A stretch of 22,810 bases of DNA. Source: CAYSRC01 sp964433495 (GTDB lineage: Bacteria > Bacillota > Clostridia > Oscillospirales > Ruminococcaceae). Below are positions 13,218-21,050 of the stretch, piece after piece (within the stretch, counting starts at the first letter, position 1; every line of letters starts with the position of its first letter). Location: the NCBI GenBank assembly GCA_964433495.1, contig CAYSRC010000040.1, positions 1-22,810 of the forward strand, in the 5' to 3' direction. The notes below the pieces were generated by a model. It was not told the origin of the DNA. It saw only the letters and a list, made by a program, of their open reading frames with translations, and did not search any database. Position numbers and translations under genes: made by a program.

Positions 13218-14138
13218 TCAGCCCAGCCTGCTCAGCTCGACCGCGATCTTGGATGCGACCTTCGCGTTGTTGTACGCGAGCTCGAGGTTGGAGGCAAACG
13301 ACACGCCGTTGGTGATGTCCTTGATGTGGGACAGCAGGAAGGGGGTGGTGTCCTTGCCGCGGATGCCCTGCTCCTTCGCCATGGCGAGCGCCTTGTTGAT
13401 GGCGGCCTCCATCTCGTCGAAGTCGAGCTCAAACTCCTCGGGGATGGGGTTGCCGATGAGCGCGCCGCCCTCGAGGCCGAGGTCCCACTTGGTCTTGAGG
13501 ATCTTCGCAACGGTAGCCTCACTGTCGGCGTTGAAGTCGACGCCGAAGCCGCTCTTGCGACAGTAGAACGCGGGGAAGTCGTTCGTCCTCATGCCGATGA
13601 CGGGGACGCCCATCGTCTCAAGATACTCGAGGGTGAGGCCGATGTCGAGCAGCGACTTGCAGCCCGCGCCCACGACGGCGACGGGGGTGTGCGCAAGCTC
13701 CTGCAGGTCGGCGCTGATATCCATCGTCTCGGTCGCGCCGCGGTGCACGCCGCCGATGCCGCCCGTCGCAAAGATGCGGATGCCCGCCATGGCGGAGATC
13801 ATCATCGTTGTCGCGACGGTGGTCGCGCCCGTCTTGCCCGACGCAAGGTACACCGCGACGTCGCGGCGGCTCACCTTGCCGACGCCGTCCGCCTTGCACA
13901 TGATGTCGAGCTCGTCGGAGGTGAGGCCCACCTTGAGCTTTCCGCCGATTATCGCGGTCGTCGCGGGCACGGCCCCCTCGCCGCGGACGATCTCCTCTAC
14001 CTTGTGCGCAAACTCGACGTTCTGGGGAAACGGCATGCCGTGGCTGAGAATGGTACTCTCAAGCGCGACGACAGGCTTGCCCTCGTCTATGGCCTTCTGT
14101 ATTTCCGGGGTGATGCTGAGATAGTCTTTAACGCTCAT
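13218..14138 (-). CDS. psuG: Pseudouridine-5'-phosphate glycosidase
   Basis: A 306-residue enzyme that splits pseudouridine 5'-phosphate into uracil and ribose 5-phosphate (reversibly), a cytosolic step that breaks a C-C glycosidic bond. Family signatures are VALESTILSHGMPFPQN (24-40), TTAIIGGKLKVGL (60-72), RRDVA (91-95), ATTVATTMMISAMAGI (105-120) and FATGGIGGVHRGAT (123-136). Lys161 in GAGCKSLLDIG is the expected Schiff-base lysine. Length matches the family. It overlaps the upstream kinase gene as ATGA, and the ATG at 14138 is preceded by AGAGGA. Kinase plus glycosidase in one operon is the known arrangement for pseudouridine salvage. The gene is followed by a strong hairpin terminator. 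Confidence 0.95.
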   Translation of the reverse strand: MSVKDYLSITPEIQKAIDEGKPVVALESTILSHGMPFPQNVEFAHKVEEIVRGEGAVPATTAIIGGKLKVGLTSDELDIMCKADGVGKVSRRDVAVYLASGKTGATTVATTMMISAMAGIRIFATGGIGGVHRGATETMDISADLQELAHTPVAVVGAGCKSLLDIGLTLEYLETMGVPVIGMRTNDFPAFYCRKSGFGVDFNADSEATVAKILKTKWDLGLEGGALIGNPIPEEFELDFDEMEAAINKALAMAKEQGIRGKDTTPFLLSHIKDITNGVSFASNLELAYNNAKVASKIAVELSRLG

Positions 14139-15241
14139 TGTTGCTGTCCTCTCTGTTTGATAATTTGTTCAAGCATATCAACACCCATGTAGGGATTGAT
14201 CGTGTTTTCATCGCTCACCGCGGCAATGCCCGCCGCAAGCGCGTAGTCGAGCGTGCGCTCGAGGTCGAAGCCGTTTACAAAGCTGTAGATCACCGCCGCC
14301 ATAAACGCGTCGCCCGCGCCGGTGGCGTTGACCATCTCCTCAAGCGGCCGAAGCGCCTTTTTGCGCTCGCGCCCCTCTTCGTCGGCATAATAGCAGCCCT
14401 CTCTGCCGAGCGAGACAAAGATGCGCCTGACGCCTCTGTTCAGCAGCGCCGCACACGCCGCGCGCACGTCGTCCGCCGTCTCGACCGGCATGCCGCTCAG
14501 GATGCCGAGCTCCATGCGGTTGGGCTTGAGGGTGTGTATCCTGCCGACAAACGGCTTGAGCCGCGCCGCGTATGCCGAGGACACGGGGTCGCAGAACACG
14601 GGGACTGTGCCGCCGAACATCGAGGTCACCCCGTCGATGACCGCCTCGGGCAGCCCCGGGTCAAAGGTGATCAGCTTTGCCTTTCTGATGATGCTCTCGC
14701 GCTTGAGGATAAACGACATGTCCATCTTTTGAAGCACCGACATGTCGGACAGCGCGACATACATGTCGCCGTGTTCGTCCAAAACCGAGATATAGGTGGA
14801 GGAGGTGTGGTTTTCGACGACCATGCACCCGCTGAGATCCATCCCCACGGCCTCGCATTCGCGCCGTATCATGTCGGCGTAGACGTCGCTGCCGAGGGCG
14901 GTCAGCAGCTTTACACTGCCGCCGAGGCGCGCGAAGTTTTCGCACACGTTCCTCGTCACGCCGCCGACCGAGATGTGCATGCTGCCGGGGTTGCTGTCCC
15001 GCATGATGATGGGGTTTTTGCTGCGCCCGTGTATGTCGACGTTGGCCGCGCCGATGCCCACGACATAGCCGCCGTCGTTCACAACGTACACCCTTCCGCT
15101 GATGTGCCCCTTTTTTTGCAGGTTGGAGATGTGCACCGCGACCGAGGACCTTGTGATGTTGAGCCGCGACGCTATCTCGCTTTGGTCGATATCGGGCTGA
15201 CGCTTGATTATCTCAAGTATCTCACGCTCCCGCTCGGTCAT
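14135..15241 (-). CDS. psuK: PfkB-family (pseudouridine) kinase with N-terminal winged helix-turn-helix
   Basis: A 368-residue bifunctional protein. Residues 1-50 form a winged helix (EREILEIIKRQPDIDQSEIA, then SRLNITRSSVAVHISNLQKKG). Residues about 60-360 are a ribokinase-like fold with GIGAANVDIHG, the PfkB signature GGVTRNVCENFARLGG, LKPNRMEL and the anion-hole and catalytic motif NATGAGDAFMAA (catalytic Asp). It should phosphorylate pseudouridine for the next gene, PsuG, and may also act as the operon's repressor. I chose the ATG at 15241 with GAGGGTGGG upstream; a longer frame needs a TTG at 15265 that sits inside the operator repeats. PfkB enzymes with this added HTH are known (YeiI-like). 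Substrate is inferred from operon context. Confidence 0.88.
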   Translation of the reverse strand: MTEREREILEIIKRQPDIDQSEIASRLNITRSSVAVHISNLQKKGHISGRVYVVNDGGYVVGIGAANVDIHGRSKNPIIMRDSNPGSMHISVGGVTRNVCENFARLGGSVKLLTALGSDVYADMIRRECEAVGMDLSGCMVVENHTSSTYISVLDEHGDMYVALSDMSVLQKMDMSFILKRESIIRKAKLITFDPGLPEAVIDGVTSMFGGTVPVFCDPVSSAYAARLKPFVGRIHTLKPNRMELGILSGMPVETADDVRAACAALLNRGVRRIFVSLGREGCYYADEEGRERKKALRPLEEMVNATGAGDAFMAAVIYSFVNGFDLERTLDYALAAGIAAVSDENTINPYMGVDMLEQIIKQRGQQQ

Positions 15242-15255
15242 GCTGCGCACCCACC

Positions 15256-15319
15256 CTCTAAACAAATATTTATCTCTCTAAACTAATATTAGGATACCAC
15301 CCTTTGTCGTCCCTGTCAA
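15256..15319 (-). promoter_or_regulatory. Promoter with 20-bp-period direct-repeat operator of the pseudouridine operon
   Basis: On the minus strand TTGACA (15314-15319), a 17-base spacer and TATCCT (15291-15296) form the promoter. Immediately downstream are two direct repeats, AATATTAGTTTAGAG (15276-15290) and AATATTTGTTTAGAG (15256-15270), 14 of 15 identical with a 20-base period, about two helical turns. The position over the start region suggests repression, probably by the HTH of the kinase. Confidence 0.8.
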
Positions 15320-15410
15320 CAGGGTTTTTGAAATCTTTTCCAACCATTTATTTTGCCTGCCTTACCCGCCCACCTTGCCTTTGCTTTCCCCTTGCCTTTG
15401 CTCTTATTCT

Positions 15411-15530
15411 TAAAGGTTCTTGGGTAAAGGGGCTGTCATGAAGTGACCGAGGGATTGTCTGTGCGGGGCTTTGTCGCCTAAATAAGCCCCCCTTCTGCGG
15501 CTTTAGCTTACCACAGCAATCCCTTCGGCG
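15411..15530. repeat. MITE-like inverted pair of module A, worn (A5 plus and a minus remnant)
   Basis: A5 (15411-15457, plus) has a degraded first hairpin, then GTCAT (15435-15439), loop GAA, GTGAC (15443-15447, one G-T pair), then CGAGGGATTG. About 57 bases later a minus-strand remnant starts CAATCCCTTC (near 15512) and has a partial stem. The layout matches 10571-10732. Confidence 0.6.
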
Positions 15531-15611
15531 CGGCGAACCTTGAGATTCTTCGTGCTCATACAACATTTTCCTGCTTTACGCCTCTTCACAAAACGGCCAT
15601 TACCAAATAGA

Positions 15612-15660
15612 TCCCTTATGTAAAGGAGCTGTCGAACGCAATCGAAACGGCGTTCGGTAA
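15612..15660 (+). repeat. Hybrid repeat: module A 5' half joined to module B hairpin (B5)
   Basis: TCCCTTATGTAAAGGAG is a shortened module A first hairpin, followed by CTGT. In place of the usual second hairpin and TGAGGGATTG tail comes a module B hairpin, CGAACGC (15633-15639) and GCGTTCG (15650-15656), perfect 7-bp stem, loop AATCGAAACG (15640-15649). Confidence 0.65.
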
Positions 15661-15747
15661 GAGAGTCTTTTCGGTGCTCTCCACAACCTATGCAGCTTCT
15701 GCGCATCCGTGCACCCCACCCATCCAACCCAAGCCCAAAATCAAACA

Positions 15748-15789
15748 AAACAGAAAAGCGGCAAGCCGCCGTCTGCACGGCCTGCCGCT
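15748..15789 (-). terminator. Terminator of the zinc-ribbon protein gene
   Basis: AGCGGCA (15757-15763) pairs with TGCCGCT (15783-15789), with GCCG/CGGC inside. On the minus strand the stem is followed by TTTTCTGTTTTG. It lies 136 bases past the stop codon. Confidence 0.65.
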
Positions 15790-15924
15790 CATTTCCAAAA
15801 TTGTCCGTTGTATGACCGCTTGTTGTCTTTCAACAACCTACAGAGCCCGGTTTGCACTTAACATGCACTTAACTTTCTCCGACATGCGCTTACCGTGCAC
15901 TCACCGTCAAAGCCGCCCGCCGCT

Positions 15925-16983
15925 TTACTTCACAAGCGCGGCGTACTCCTCCTCCGTCACGGGCGCAAGACAACCGTACGAGCTTGTGCCGGTCAGCGAG
16001 GAGGTGAACGAGTAGACCTGCCAGCCGCCGCCTGTCCTGACCACCGTCACGCCGCACACATAGCTTTTGCGGTCGAGCGTCAGCAGCACCGCGTACTCGC
16101 GGGACTCCGAGAAGCCGAACACCTCGTTGCGCTGCCCGAAGGTCGCCTGCACGCTCTGCGAGCGCTGCACCTCGGGCTTCGCGAGCTTGATCTGCTCGAT
16201 CACAAGGCCCGACACCCCGTTCGGCGCGAGGTCGCTCGACAGCTCGCCCGCGCTTTCGTATCTTCCGCTCCCGACGGACACCGTGTCGCTGAGGACAAGC
16301 CGTCCCTCCCGCACCGCGGCGGTCGTGCTCAGGTAAAACCGCTTTATGTAGTCGACCGCCTCGCCCTTAAAAATCTCGGTGTTGAGCTCGGCGTAGGTCT
16401 CGAAGGTGTCGGGCAGCATGGTGGTTCCCGCGTAAAAATATCCGTACCGCTCCACAAATTCGGAGAAGCTGACCTCAGCGGTCGCCTCGGCGTTAAAGCC
16501 CCACATCGACCTGAGCGCGCTCTCGGTGTCGCCGTCCCTGATAAAGCCCACCGTCTGCTTGATCGCCGCCTCGGGGCTGCGCGAGATAAACGACTCGGCC
16601 GGCGGGAACAGCCTCGGCACAAAGATGACGCCCAGCAGCGCGGCGAGCAGGACAAGGCTTGTAATCCAGCCGAGCGGCAGCCTTTTGCGCCTGCCGTCCT
16701 CGGGCGCGCTGCCGTCCGCAGCGTCCCCGTCGCCCGCCCTTTTTTTGCGTCTGCGGTTGCCGTCCGTCTTTTTTGACGCGGCAGCTGCCGCGTCGGGGCC
16801 GTTCGTCCCGCTTCCCCTCTTTTTTACGCCCGCGTCGGACCAAGCGGACGGGGCCGCCGATGTCGCCGCCGCTGTCTCGGTCTGCCCCGCTTTTATGTCC
16901 GTCTCGTCGAGCGACGCGCCGCATTTCGGGCAGAACTTCAGCCCGTCCTCAACCTCCGCCGAACACTTCGGACACCTTTTCAT
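15925..16983 (-). CDS. Zinc-ribbon single-pass membrane protein of unknown function
   Basis: A 352-residue protein. The N-terminus is a four-cysteine zinc ribbon (Cys4, Cys7, Cys18 and Cys21: CPKCSAEVEDGLKFCPKCG). Residues about 25-102 are low-complexity, rich in Ala, Gly, Asp, Lys and Arg. One membrane helix lies at 103-123 (LPLGWITSLVLLAALLGVIFV). The remaining 230 residues should be outside the cell; they begin SPEAAIKQTVGFIRDGDTESAL, reminiscent of NTF2-like or DUF4878-type folds, and end in a beta-rich part. The topology is zinc ribbon inside, sensor or binding domain outside. I prefer the ATG at 16983 over the GTG just before it. I do not recognise a specific function. The charged linker is very Lys/Arg-rich next to the membrane, consistent with an inside-in N-terminus. 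Confidence 0.75.
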   Translation of the reverse strand: MKRCPKCSAEVEDGLKFCPKCGASLDETDIKAGQTETAAATSAAPSAWSDAGVKKRGSGTNGPDAAAAASKKTDGNRRRKKRAGDGDAADGSAPEDGRRKRLPLGWITSLVLLAALLGVIFVPRLFPPAESFISRSPEAAIKQTVGFIRDGDTESALRSMWGFNAEATAEVSFSEFVERYGYFYAGTTMLPDTFETYAELNTEIFKGEAVDYIKRFYLSTTAAVREGRLVLSDTVSVGSGRYESAGELSSDLAPNGVSGLVIEQIKLAKPEVQRSQSVQATFGQRNEVFGFSESREYAVLLTLDRKSYVCGVTVVRTGGGWQVYSFTSSLTGTSSYGCLAPVTEEEYAALVK

Positions 16984-17112
16984 CACTTCACCCCTGTTTC
17001 AAGGTTTTTAGTTTTTTCCCGCGCGGCCCACACGGCGCGCCGCCGATGTCCCCCCGACATCCGCCGCGCGCAAAAGCCGCGGAACCGTGCGCCAAACGCG
17101 CAAAGTCTCTGT

Positions 17113-18174
17113 CTACACAAGCTTCACGTCGACGCTCCTCAGGTCGTCGAGCTGACCGATGTCGATAAAGCACTCGTCGTCGATACGGTACACCCCCACG
17201 CGGCGCCCGAGCTTTCGCGCCGTATCTATCACGTCGGTGATGGGGGTCTCTTTGCCGCTCGGCACAAGGTCGATAAACTCGGGCGAGACGACATAAAACC
17301 CTGTGTTCACCAAAAAGCCGAACGACGGCTTTTCCCTAAACTCGGTGACCTCGCCGCCCTGCGACGCCTCGACCACGCCGTAGGGGATCTCGACCCTCTT
17401 TTCGGCGCACACGACGGTGATGATGCTGCCCTTGCGCCTGTGCTCGTCGAGGATTGCGGTATAGTCGGCCTCCACGACGCTGTCGCAGTTGGTCACAAAC
17501 ACCGGGCCGTCAAACTCGCCCTTAAAAAAGCTGAGCCCGCCGCCCGTGCCCAAAAAGCGCGGCTCGTCCACAAACTTTAAGTCGACGACGGTGTCCACCT
17601 CGGAAAAATAGGTCTTGATGAGCTCCTTTTTGTACTTGACGACCATGCGAAAATCGGTGCAGTTAAACCGCTTGAAGCGGCGCATGATCTGCTCGGTGAT
17701 GGTCATGCTCCCGACCGGGATGAGGGGCTTCGGCAGGATGTCGGTGTAGGGCCTGAGGCGCGTTCCCTTGCCGCCCGCCATCATGATGACGGGCACGCCG
17801 GACGCCCCGCAGTCGCGGTAGAGCACCTCGTCCCTGAACACGAGCTCGTGGATAAAGCCGCTTTCGTCGAGCATCGGCACACAGCTTATCGCCTTTTCGC
17901 GGATGATCTCGCGCGCCCTGCCCTCGTGGTATCCCGTCACCGCAAGGGGGTTTTGCGACGCCGCGTCGATTATCCTGGCCGCCAGGTTTTTGTGGTTCAC
18001 AAGATACCTGCGGATGTCGCCGTCGGTCACCGCGGCGCGAAGCCCCCGCTCGTCCGAGATAAACAATATCTTGTACTTGAGCTCCTCCAGCCGCTGCATC
18101 GCCTGCTCGACGGTCTCGCTGCCGCTGATGATATATTCTTCAATGCCCAATCCCCGAAACCGCCCTTCAATCAT
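17113..18174 (-). CDS. ptmE: CBS-domain nucleotidyltransferase (PtmE-like, glucosamine-1-phosphate guanylyltransferase)
   Basis: A 353-residue enzyme. Residues about 10-122 are a tandem CBS pair (VEQAMQRLEELKYKILFISDE split here, with AAVTDGDIRRYLV and SCVPMLDESGFIHELVFRDEVL visible). Residues 127-353 are a nucleotidyltransferase with the signature GGKGTRLRPYTD (134-145) and LPKPLIPVG (148-156), metal-binding NCDS and a C-terminal IDIGQLDDL. This CBS plus transferase architecture is that of PtmE, which makes GDP-glucosamine for the GDP-linked legionaminic acid route. The two upstream genes, LegC- and LegB-like, support this. The ATG at 18174 has no strong ribosome site; GTG at 18309 would add a poorly conserved Arg/Gly-rich stretch. 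It is last of the leg genes and is separated from legC by 324 bases. Confidence 0.82.
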   Translation of the reverse strand: MIEGRFRGLGIEEYIISGSETVEQAMQRLEELKYKILFISDERGLRAAVTDGDIRRYLVNHKNLAARIIDAASQNPLAVTGYHEGRAREIIREKAISCVPMLDESGFIHELVFRDEVLYRDCGASGVPVIMMAGGKGTRLRPYTDILPKPLIPVGSMTITEQIMRRFKRFNCTDFRMVVKYKKELIKTYFSEVDTVVDLKFVDEPRFLGTGGGLSFFKGEFDGPVFVTNCDSVVEADYTAILDEHRRKGSIITVVCAEKRVEIPYGVVEASQGGEVTEFREKPSFGFLVNTGFYVVSPEFIDLVPSGKETPITDVIDTARKLGRRVGVYRIDDECFIDIGQLDDLRSVDVKLV

Positions 18175-18314
18175 TTTGCACGGCAAGCGCGCCTTTTGTC
18201 CCCGCGTCCGGCACGAACGGAGCGCACCGCCCCGCAAGTCGAAGCACGCACACCGCCGACGCCCGGAGAGGTCCCGACCCCCTCCGCCGAAGCGCGGTTT
18301 ATCAAACACTGCAT
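18171..18314 (-). other. Possible small ORF (47 codons) coupled to ptmE, and the legC-ptmE gap
   Basis: In the 324-base gap (18175-18498) an ATG at 18314 sits 8 bases after GGGAGGG and opens a 47-codon frame whose stop overlaps the ptmE start as ATGA. The product is Arg/Gly/Ala-rich and matches nothing that I know; its composition is what random GC-rich DNA gives. It may be only a translational leader. A hairpin GCTCGGG (18436-18442) / CCCGAGC (18453-18459) lies upstream. No clear terminator or internal promoter was seen. Confidence 0.25.
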
Positions 18315-18498
18315 GCCAACCGCCCTCCCGCCTAAATTCAATCGGTATAGCAATCGCGACCGCCCGTGCGCTTCATTTCGGCGCATAAGCACAACACATC
18401 CCGTTCGCGCGTCCCGCCAAGCTTCAAGCTTATCTGCTCGGGACGCACCCGCCCCGAGCGAGCCGCAAGCGCGCCGTCCCCGCGGTCTTAACCTTCGC

Positions 18499-19638
18499 TC
18501 AGCCCAAAATCTCCCGCACCGCCGCCGCCGTCTCGCGGACATCGTCCTCCGAGAGGTTGGTGCTGCACGGCAGGTTGACAAGGTTTTTGTGAAAGTACTC
18601 GGCGCGCTCTATCCTGTACGCCCTGTAGCGCTTAAAGGGCTTGAGGTGGTTCATAAGCTCCCAGATGGGTCTTGTCATTATCCCCCGCTCTGCGAGCTTT
18701 TCCATCAGCTCGTCGCGGCGGCCGTCGGTCACGAGCGAATAGAACCACCGATTGCTTTTGATGTCGTCCCTGAACGGCCACAGCTCCACCCCGAGCGCGC
18801 GGTAGAGGTCGTAGTTGCGGTTTTTTATCTTGACAAAGCCCTCTAACTGCTCAAGCTGCGCCACGCCGAGCGCCGCCTGGATGTTGGTCATGCGGTAGTT
18901 ATAGCCCACCTCGTTGTGAATGAATCGCAGGGTGTCGTCCTTCGCCTGGGTCGAGAGATAGCGCATGTGCGCAAGCTTGTCCCTGTCCTTCGCGACGATC
19001 ATCCCGCCGCCGCCCGTCGTGATTATCTTGTTCCCGTTGAACGAGAACACGCCGATGTCGCCCACCGTGCCCGCGTGCATCCCCGCATGCCTGCCCTTGA
19101 GCCAGCGCGAGCCGAGCGCCTCGGCGGCGTCCTCGATGACAAACAGGCCGTATCGCTTCGCCGTGTCCTCGATAGCCTCCATGTCGCACAGGTTGCCGAA
19201 GACGTGCACCGGCATCACGGCGCGCACCCGCGCGCCCGACGCCTTTTCATAGAGCGCGCCGCCGCGCAGCTCGCACTCGTCCCGGCAAAAATCCTCCAGC
19301 TTGACGGGGTCCATGCACAGCGTGTCGTCGCAGTCGATGAACACCGGCTCCCCGCCCGCGTACACGACAGGGTTGACCGTCGCGATAAAGGTGAGCGCCG
19401 GCACCAGCACCCGCTCGCCCCGCGCAAGGCCGCTCTCCATGACGGCGAGGTGAAGCCCCGCGGTGCCGCTTTGGCACGCGACCGCCTCGGGCGCGCCGAC
19501 ATACCCGGCGACCCCCTTTTCAAACTCGCCGATGTACGGCCCCGCCGTCGAGACCCACTCGGCGGCTATCGCCTCATCCATGTATTTTTTCTCGTTGCCG
19601 CTGAGATTGGGCACCGAAAGAGGTATCGTCTTTTTCAT
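18499..19638 (-). CDS. legC: PLP-dependent aminotransferase, LegC-like
   Basis: A 379-residue fold-type I aminotransferase of the DegT/DnrJ/EryC1 (sugar aminotransferase) family. Signatures are IPLSVPNLSGNEKKYM at the N-terminus, EWVSTAGPYIGEFE (27-40), the cofactor region CQSGTAGLHLA (55-65), Asp170 in VIEDAAEALGS and the PLP lysine Lys204 in FSFNGNKIITTGGGGM. IPLSVPN-SGNE-KY and WVST-G are characteristic of LegC, which aminates the 4-keto sugar produced by LegB. The start at 19638 is chosen by family similarity; ATG at 19647 is also possible, and AGGAG lies between 2 and 11 bases before these. Gene order LegB, LegC, PtmE fits one transcript. Confidence 0.87.
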   Translation of the reverse strand: MKKTIPLSVPNLSGNEKKYMDEAIAAEWVSTAGPYIGEFEKGVAGYVGAPEAVACQSGTAGLHLAVMESGLARGERVLVPALTFIATVNPVVYAGGEPVFIDCDDTLCMDPVKLEDFCRDECELRGGALYEKASGARVRAVMPVHVFGNLCDMEAIEDTAKRYGLFVIEDAAEALGSRWLKGRHAGMHAGTVGDIGVFSFNGNKIITTGGGGMIVAKDRDKLAHMRYLSTQAKDDTLRFIHNEVGYNYRMTNIQAALGVAQLEQLEGFVKIKNRNYDLYRALGVELWPFRDDIKSNRWFYSLVTDGRRDELMEKLAERGIMTRPIWELMNHLKPFKRYRAYRIERAEYFHKNLVNLPCSTNLSEDDVRETAAAVREILG

Positions 19639-19713
19639 TTTTATCATCACTCCTAAGACTATGCTCACGGACATGGGGGCACGTCCGCCGCCCCTCCGTT
19701 TAAGCCCTTATCA

Positions 19714-20697
19714 TCAGATGTTGTATATGCCGGTCTTATAGCCCGACAGGTGGCCCCTCATCCACTCGATCGTTTCCGCGATGCCCTGCTCGAGGGTATA
19801 CCTCGGCTGCCAGCCCGTCAGGCGCTTTATCTTCTCGTTGCTTCCGAGCAGACGGTTGACCTCGCTCTTCTCGGGGCGAAGACGCTGCTCGTCGCACACG
19901 ATCTCGGCCTCGGGGTTGAGCTGTCTGATGATCTCGCCCGCGAGCTCGCCTATCGAGATCTCGCGCCCCGTCGCGATGTTGACCTCCTCGCCGACCGCCT
20001 CGGCGCACTCGCTGAGGGCGATAAAGCCCGCGGCGGTGTCCTTGACATAGTTGAAGTCGCGCGTGGGGGTCAGCGAGCCCAGCTTGATGCTGCGCTCGCC
20101 CGCCAGCAGCTGCGAGATGACGGTGGGGATCACCGCCCGCGCCGACTGCCGGGGCCCGTAGGTGTTGAAGGGCCGCACGATCGTAAGCGGCGTGCCGAAC
20201 GAGCGGTAGAAGCTCTCGGCCAGCCTGTCGGCCCCGATCTTGGTCGCCGAATAGGGCGACTGCCCCTGATAGGGGTGCTTTTCGTCGATGGGCACATACT
20301 GCGCGGTGCCGTAGACCTCGGAGGTCGAGGTGACGAGCACGCGTCCCGTCCCCAGCGAGTTTGCCGCCTGAAGGACGTTGAGGGTGCCCTTGATGTTGGT
20401 GTCGACATAGCTGTCGGGCGAATGATAGCTGAACGGGATGGCGATGAGCGCCGCGAGGTGAAAGACGGTGTCGCAGCCGCGCATCGCCTCGCGCACCCCG
20501 TTCGGGTCCCTTATGTCGCCGCTGAAAACGTCGATCTCCCGTTTTATCTCCTCGTCGAGCGAGTCGATCCACCCCCACGAGTTGAACGAGTTGTAGTAGA
20601 CGAATGCCCTGACCTTTTTCCCTTTTTTGACCAGCTCCTCGGTCAGATGGCTGCCGATAAAGCCGTCGGCGCCCGTCACAAGCGTGTAGCCTTGCAT
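19714..20697 (-). CDS. legB: NAD-dependent sugar-nucleotide 4,6-dehydratase, LegB-like
   Basis: A 327-residue extended short-chain dehydrogenase. The Rossmann motif is TGADGFIGSH (8-17). The active site has TSTSEVYG (123-130), Tyr149 and Lys153 in YSATK, and the substrate region RPFNTYGPRQSARAVIPT. YYNSFNSWGWID (34-45) is a distinctive LegB feature. LegB converts GDP-GlcNAc (or UDP-GlcNAc) to a 4-keto-6-deoxy sugar, the substrate of LegC. The ATG at 20697 is chosen for family fit; ATG at 20706 lies directly against GAAAGGAAG and is less likely. It is first gene of its operon, divergent from the deoxyribosyltransferase pair. Confidence 0.9.
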   Translation of the reverse strand: MQGYTLVTGADGFIGSHLTEELVKKGKKVRAFVYYNSFNSWGWIDSLDEEIKREIDVFSGDIRDPNGVREAMRGCDTVFHLAALIAIPFSYHSPDSYVDTNIKGTLNVLQAANSLGTGRVLVTSTSEVYGTAQYVPIDEKHPYQGQSPYSATKIGADRLAESFYRSFGTPLTIVRPFNTYGPRQSARAVIPTVISQLLAGERSIKLGSLTPTRDFNYVKDTAAGFIALSECAEAVGEEVNIATGREISIGELAGEIIRQLNPEAEIVCDEQRLRPEKSEVNRLLGSNEKIKRLTGWQPRYTLEQGIAETIEWMRGHLSGYKTGIYNI

Positions 20698-20801
20698 GAT
20701 AAGCATCTTCCTTTCGCCTGTTTACCGAAAAAACGCCTGCCGCGCGGATGCGCAAAAGCGGATGACGCGCGCCCGTTTCCCGGTTGATGATATTCTTGTT
20801 T

Positions 20802-20830
20802 ACTATACCACTTTTCCGACAAAAAGTCCA
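20802..20830 (-). promoter_or_regulatory. Probable promoter of the leg operon
   Basis: On the minus strand TGGACT (20825-20830), a 17-base spacer and TATAGT (20802-20807) with an extended -10 TGG directly in front. The leader to the start codon is about 100 bases. Confidence 0.6.
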
Positions 20831-20987
20831 CATTCCGGGGCCGCGGCGACGTCCGTCCCCGGCGGTACGCGCCACCGGCCTGCGCACGGGCCCGCGCGCT
20901 GTTTTCTGTTTTTTAAAAAAATGGAAAACACAACGAGAATTTGACAGATTATATTGTGCAAAACCAACATAAATCATCCCCGCGGCC

Positions 20988-21016
20988 TTGTAAACACGCC
21001 GCGCTTCTGTTATAGT
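20988..21016 (+). promoter_or_regulatory. Probable promoter of the deoxyribosyltransferase pair
   Basis: TTGTAA (20988-20993), a 17-base spacer and TATAGT (21011-21016). The ribosome site GGAGG follows at 21040 or so, just before the ATG at 21051. Between the two divergent promoters lies an A/T-rich imperfect dyad (TTTTTTAAAAAAA near 20910) that could be a regulatory site. Confidence 0.65.
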
Positions 21017-21050
21017 TAGAATACAACAACTGAAAGCGGAGGTTAGGTTT

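Noticed and set aside
14138..15286. Plus-strand open frame of 382 codons opposite the PfkB kinase
   Set aside because: Shadow of the kinase gene; it has no ribosome site or domain, while the minus strand has the full PfkB signature.
18175..18309. N-terminal extension of ptmE from the GTG at 18309
   Set aside because: The added 45 residues are Arg/Gly-rich with no CBS-like pattern, and the spacing to GGGAGGG is too long.
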